Shown: positions 14,714 to 15,824 of the stretch, piece after piece
Layout: each line of letters starts with the position of its first letter
Numbering within the stretch: the first letter of the stretch is position 1
Source: Desulfovibrio sp.
GTDB lineage: Bacteria > Desulfobacterota > Desulfovibrionia > Desulfovibrionales > Desulfovibrionaceae
Length of the DNA stretch: 15,824 bases
Direction of reading: 5' to 3'
Assembly (NCBI GenBank): GCA_020217165.1
Contig: JAIWOE010000076.1
Location: 1 to 15,824, forward strand
Notes under the pieces: generated by a model
Databases searched by the model: none
Told to the model about the DNA's origin: nothing
Seen by the model: only the letters and a program-made list of their open reading frames with translations
Translations under genes and position numbers: made by a program

Positions 14714-15406
14714 GGCTTCCAGATCCACCACGCCCAGACGGGCGGCGTAGCGAACCAGCTCAATGGTGCTGGCCAGGCCCAGCTTGCTCATGATGTTGGC
14801 GCGGTGATTGTCCACGGTCTTGCGGGAAATGAACAACGTGGTGGCAATTTCCGAAGGGTGCACTCCCTCGGCCAGCAGGCGAAAAATCTGCTGTTCGCGC
14901 TTGGTGAGCCGGGCATAGGGCGAGTCCGAAATCATGGCCCGGCGATTCGAAAATTCCATCAGCTTTTGCAGGACCTTGGGAGAAACGGCGCTGTCGAGGT
15001 ACTGCTCGTTACGGCATACGGCCGCCAGGGCCTGGGCCAGGCTCTCCGCACTGGATTCCTTGAGCACGTATGCTCCGGCACCGGCCCGGAAGCTTTCGGA
15101 AACAAACTCAATCTTGCAGTGCATGCTCACCACCACCACCCGCAGGCCCGGCAGATGCTGCTGCAATTCCCGCAACAGCTCGGTGCCGCTGCCATCGGGG
15201 AGGGAAATGTCCACAATGGCGATTTCCGGCCGCGCCTCCGGGGTCTGGGCCGGGTCCTGCGTCATCTGTCGGGCCAGGGCCAGGGCCTCGGCACAGCTGC
15301 CGGCTTCCGCCGTTACCACATAGTGCCCGGTCTGCTGCACCAGGGCCTTGAGGCCTTCGCGGAACAGGGGGTGGTCGTCCACAAGCATAACACGCCGGCA
15401 GTTCAT
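14711..15406 (-). CDS. NarL/FixJ-type response regulator (REC + LuxR HTH)
   Basis: This 231-residue transcription regulator has an N-terminal receiver with the acidic pair Asp10/Asp11 (LVDDH), phospho-acceptor Asp66 in AIVDISLPDGSG, the VVSMH segment near 92-96 and Lys116 (YVLKESS). The C-terminal LuxR-type helix-turn-helix is at about 166-228 (LTKREQQIFRLLAEG, IATTLFISRKTVDNHRANIMSKLG). The ATG at 15406 overlaps the stop of the kinase gene (ATGA) and has GAGGAG six bases upstream. A longer in-frame reading to 15739 is rejected because it runs through the kinase gene. It is convergent with the hydrogenase operon. Whether it controls hyn cannot be told from position alone; its targets and signal are unknown. 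Confidence 0.94.
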   Translation of the reverse strand: MNCRRVMLVDDHPLFREGLKALVQQTGHYVVTAEAGSCAEALALARQMTQDPAQTPEARPEIAIVDISLPDGSGTELLRELQQHLPGLRVVVVSMHCKIEFVSESFRAGAGAYVLKESSAESLAQALAAVCRNEQYLDSAVSPKVLQKLMEFSNRRAMISDSPYARLTKREQQIFRLLAEGVHPSEIATTLFISRKTVDNHRANIMSKLGLASTIELVRYAARLGVVDLEA

Positions 15407-15824
15407 TCCTCGCTCCTCGTTCCCATCACCGACATGGCGCCCTGTCTGTCCAGGGGAATTTCCACCACAATCCTGGTGCCTTGGCCCGGCGCAGTGCGGA
15501 TACGCAGGGCTCCGCCCAGCAGGCGGGCCCGTTCGCCCATGTTCCACAGGCCCATGTGCGCCTCCCCACCGCGCCGCGCTGGCGGTGTCCCGGGCTGGAA
15601 GCCCCGACCATCGTCCTCCACACGCAGCAACAGGGAGGGGTGGGAGGCCACCAGCTTCACGGCCACCCGCGACGCTCCCGCATGCTGGCGAACGTTGGAC
15701 AAGGCTTCCTGCACGATGCGGTAGATGTTGATCTGACAATCAAAGTCCAGCTTCACCGCATCCATGCCCTCGGCGCGAAACTCCACGGGCAGCCCGCAGC
15801 GGGCCGTCACCTCCTCGCAGAGCT
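15403..15824 (-). CDS. NarX/DegS-type sensor histidine kinase, C-terminal catalytic part (5' end outside window)
   Basis: The minus-strand frame is open from the window edge to the TGA at 15405-15403 and gives 139 residues. It holds the HATPase domain of the HisKA_3 kinase group: N-box IVQEALSNVRQHAGAS, G1 box VEDDGRGF and G2-type HMGLWNMGERARLLGG (the GLxxMxER signature), ending in GTRIVVEIPL. The dimerisation helix with the phospho-histidine and all sensory domains lie beyond 15824. Its stop overlaps the start of the response regulator gene by 4 nt, so the two are a translationally coupled two-component pair. Confidence 0.93.
   Translation of the reverse strand, partial: LCEEVTARCGLPVEFRAEGMDAVKLDFDCQINIYRIVQEALSNVRQHAGASRVAVKLVASHPSLLLRVEDDGRGFQPGTPPARRGGEAHMGLWNMGERARLLGGALRIRTAPGQGTRIVVEIPLDRQGAMSVMGTRSEE

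Noticed and set aside
15407..15739. Longer form of the response regulator starting at 15739
   Set aside because: The extension reads through the kinase gene in another frame and is low-complexity. The ATG at 15406 has GAGGAG upstream and starts right at the receiver fold.
1..15824. CRISPR array, insertion sequence, integrase/attachment site, toxin-antitoxin or phage genes
   Set aside because: No regularly spaced repeats, transposase or recombinase motifs, or terminal inverted repeats were seen. The tRNA-Lys 3' end shows no obvious direct repeat or integrase beside it.

Overview
The window is a GC-rich stretch of chromosome from a sulfate-reducing deltaproteobacterium (Desulfovibrionaceae). 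The clearest taxonomic clue is the periplasmic [NiFe] hydrogenase HynB/HynA at 11169-13833. Subunit lengths (314 and 551 residues), every metal ligand position and, as far as I remember the reference sequence, most residues match the enzyme of Desulfovibrio (Megalodesulfovibrio) gigas. That identification rests on memory, not on an alignment.

Layout, left to right. 1-1943: the last codons of rsmE, then rarA starting inside rsmE, then gmhB on the opposite strand with its 3' end overlapping rarA. 2080-5362: a sigma70-like promoter, a secreted solute-binding protein and a membrane histidine kinase joined by an ATGA overlap. No permease and no response regulator are adjacent, so this looks like a two-protein receptor. 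5493-5665: a minus-strand tRNA-Lys(CUU) with its own promoter, encoded CCA and terminator. 5704-8794: a full-length DsbD-type thiol:disulfide interchange protein, then 16 nt later a protein with 6-phosphofructo-2-kinase and fructose-2,6-bisphosphatase domains, an architecture best known from eukaryotes. 8971-10766: a chemoreceptor with almost no periplasmic loop and an extra Cache-like domain after its signalling domain, closed by a strong terminator. 10767-11168: a comparatively AT-rich control region. 11169-14670: the hydrogenase operon hynB-hynA-hynC(protease)-hypC-like(chaperone), with a strong hairpin between the structural and maturation genes. 14711-15824 (minus): a NarL-type response regulator and the C-terminal part of its NarX-type kinase, running off the window.

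The hyn genes form one functional unit. HynB carries a Tat signal that exports the folded heterodimer. HynC removes the C-terminal tail of HynA once nickel is in place, and the HypC-like protein escorts the immature large subunit. The other blocks are mostly sensory or housekeeping. I found no CRISPR array, insertion sequence, phage gene or obvious defence system. The most unusual items are the bacterial PFK-2/FBPase-2 gene, the SBP-kinase pair and the chemoreceptor with a C-terminal sensor. None of them is clearly a wholly new system.
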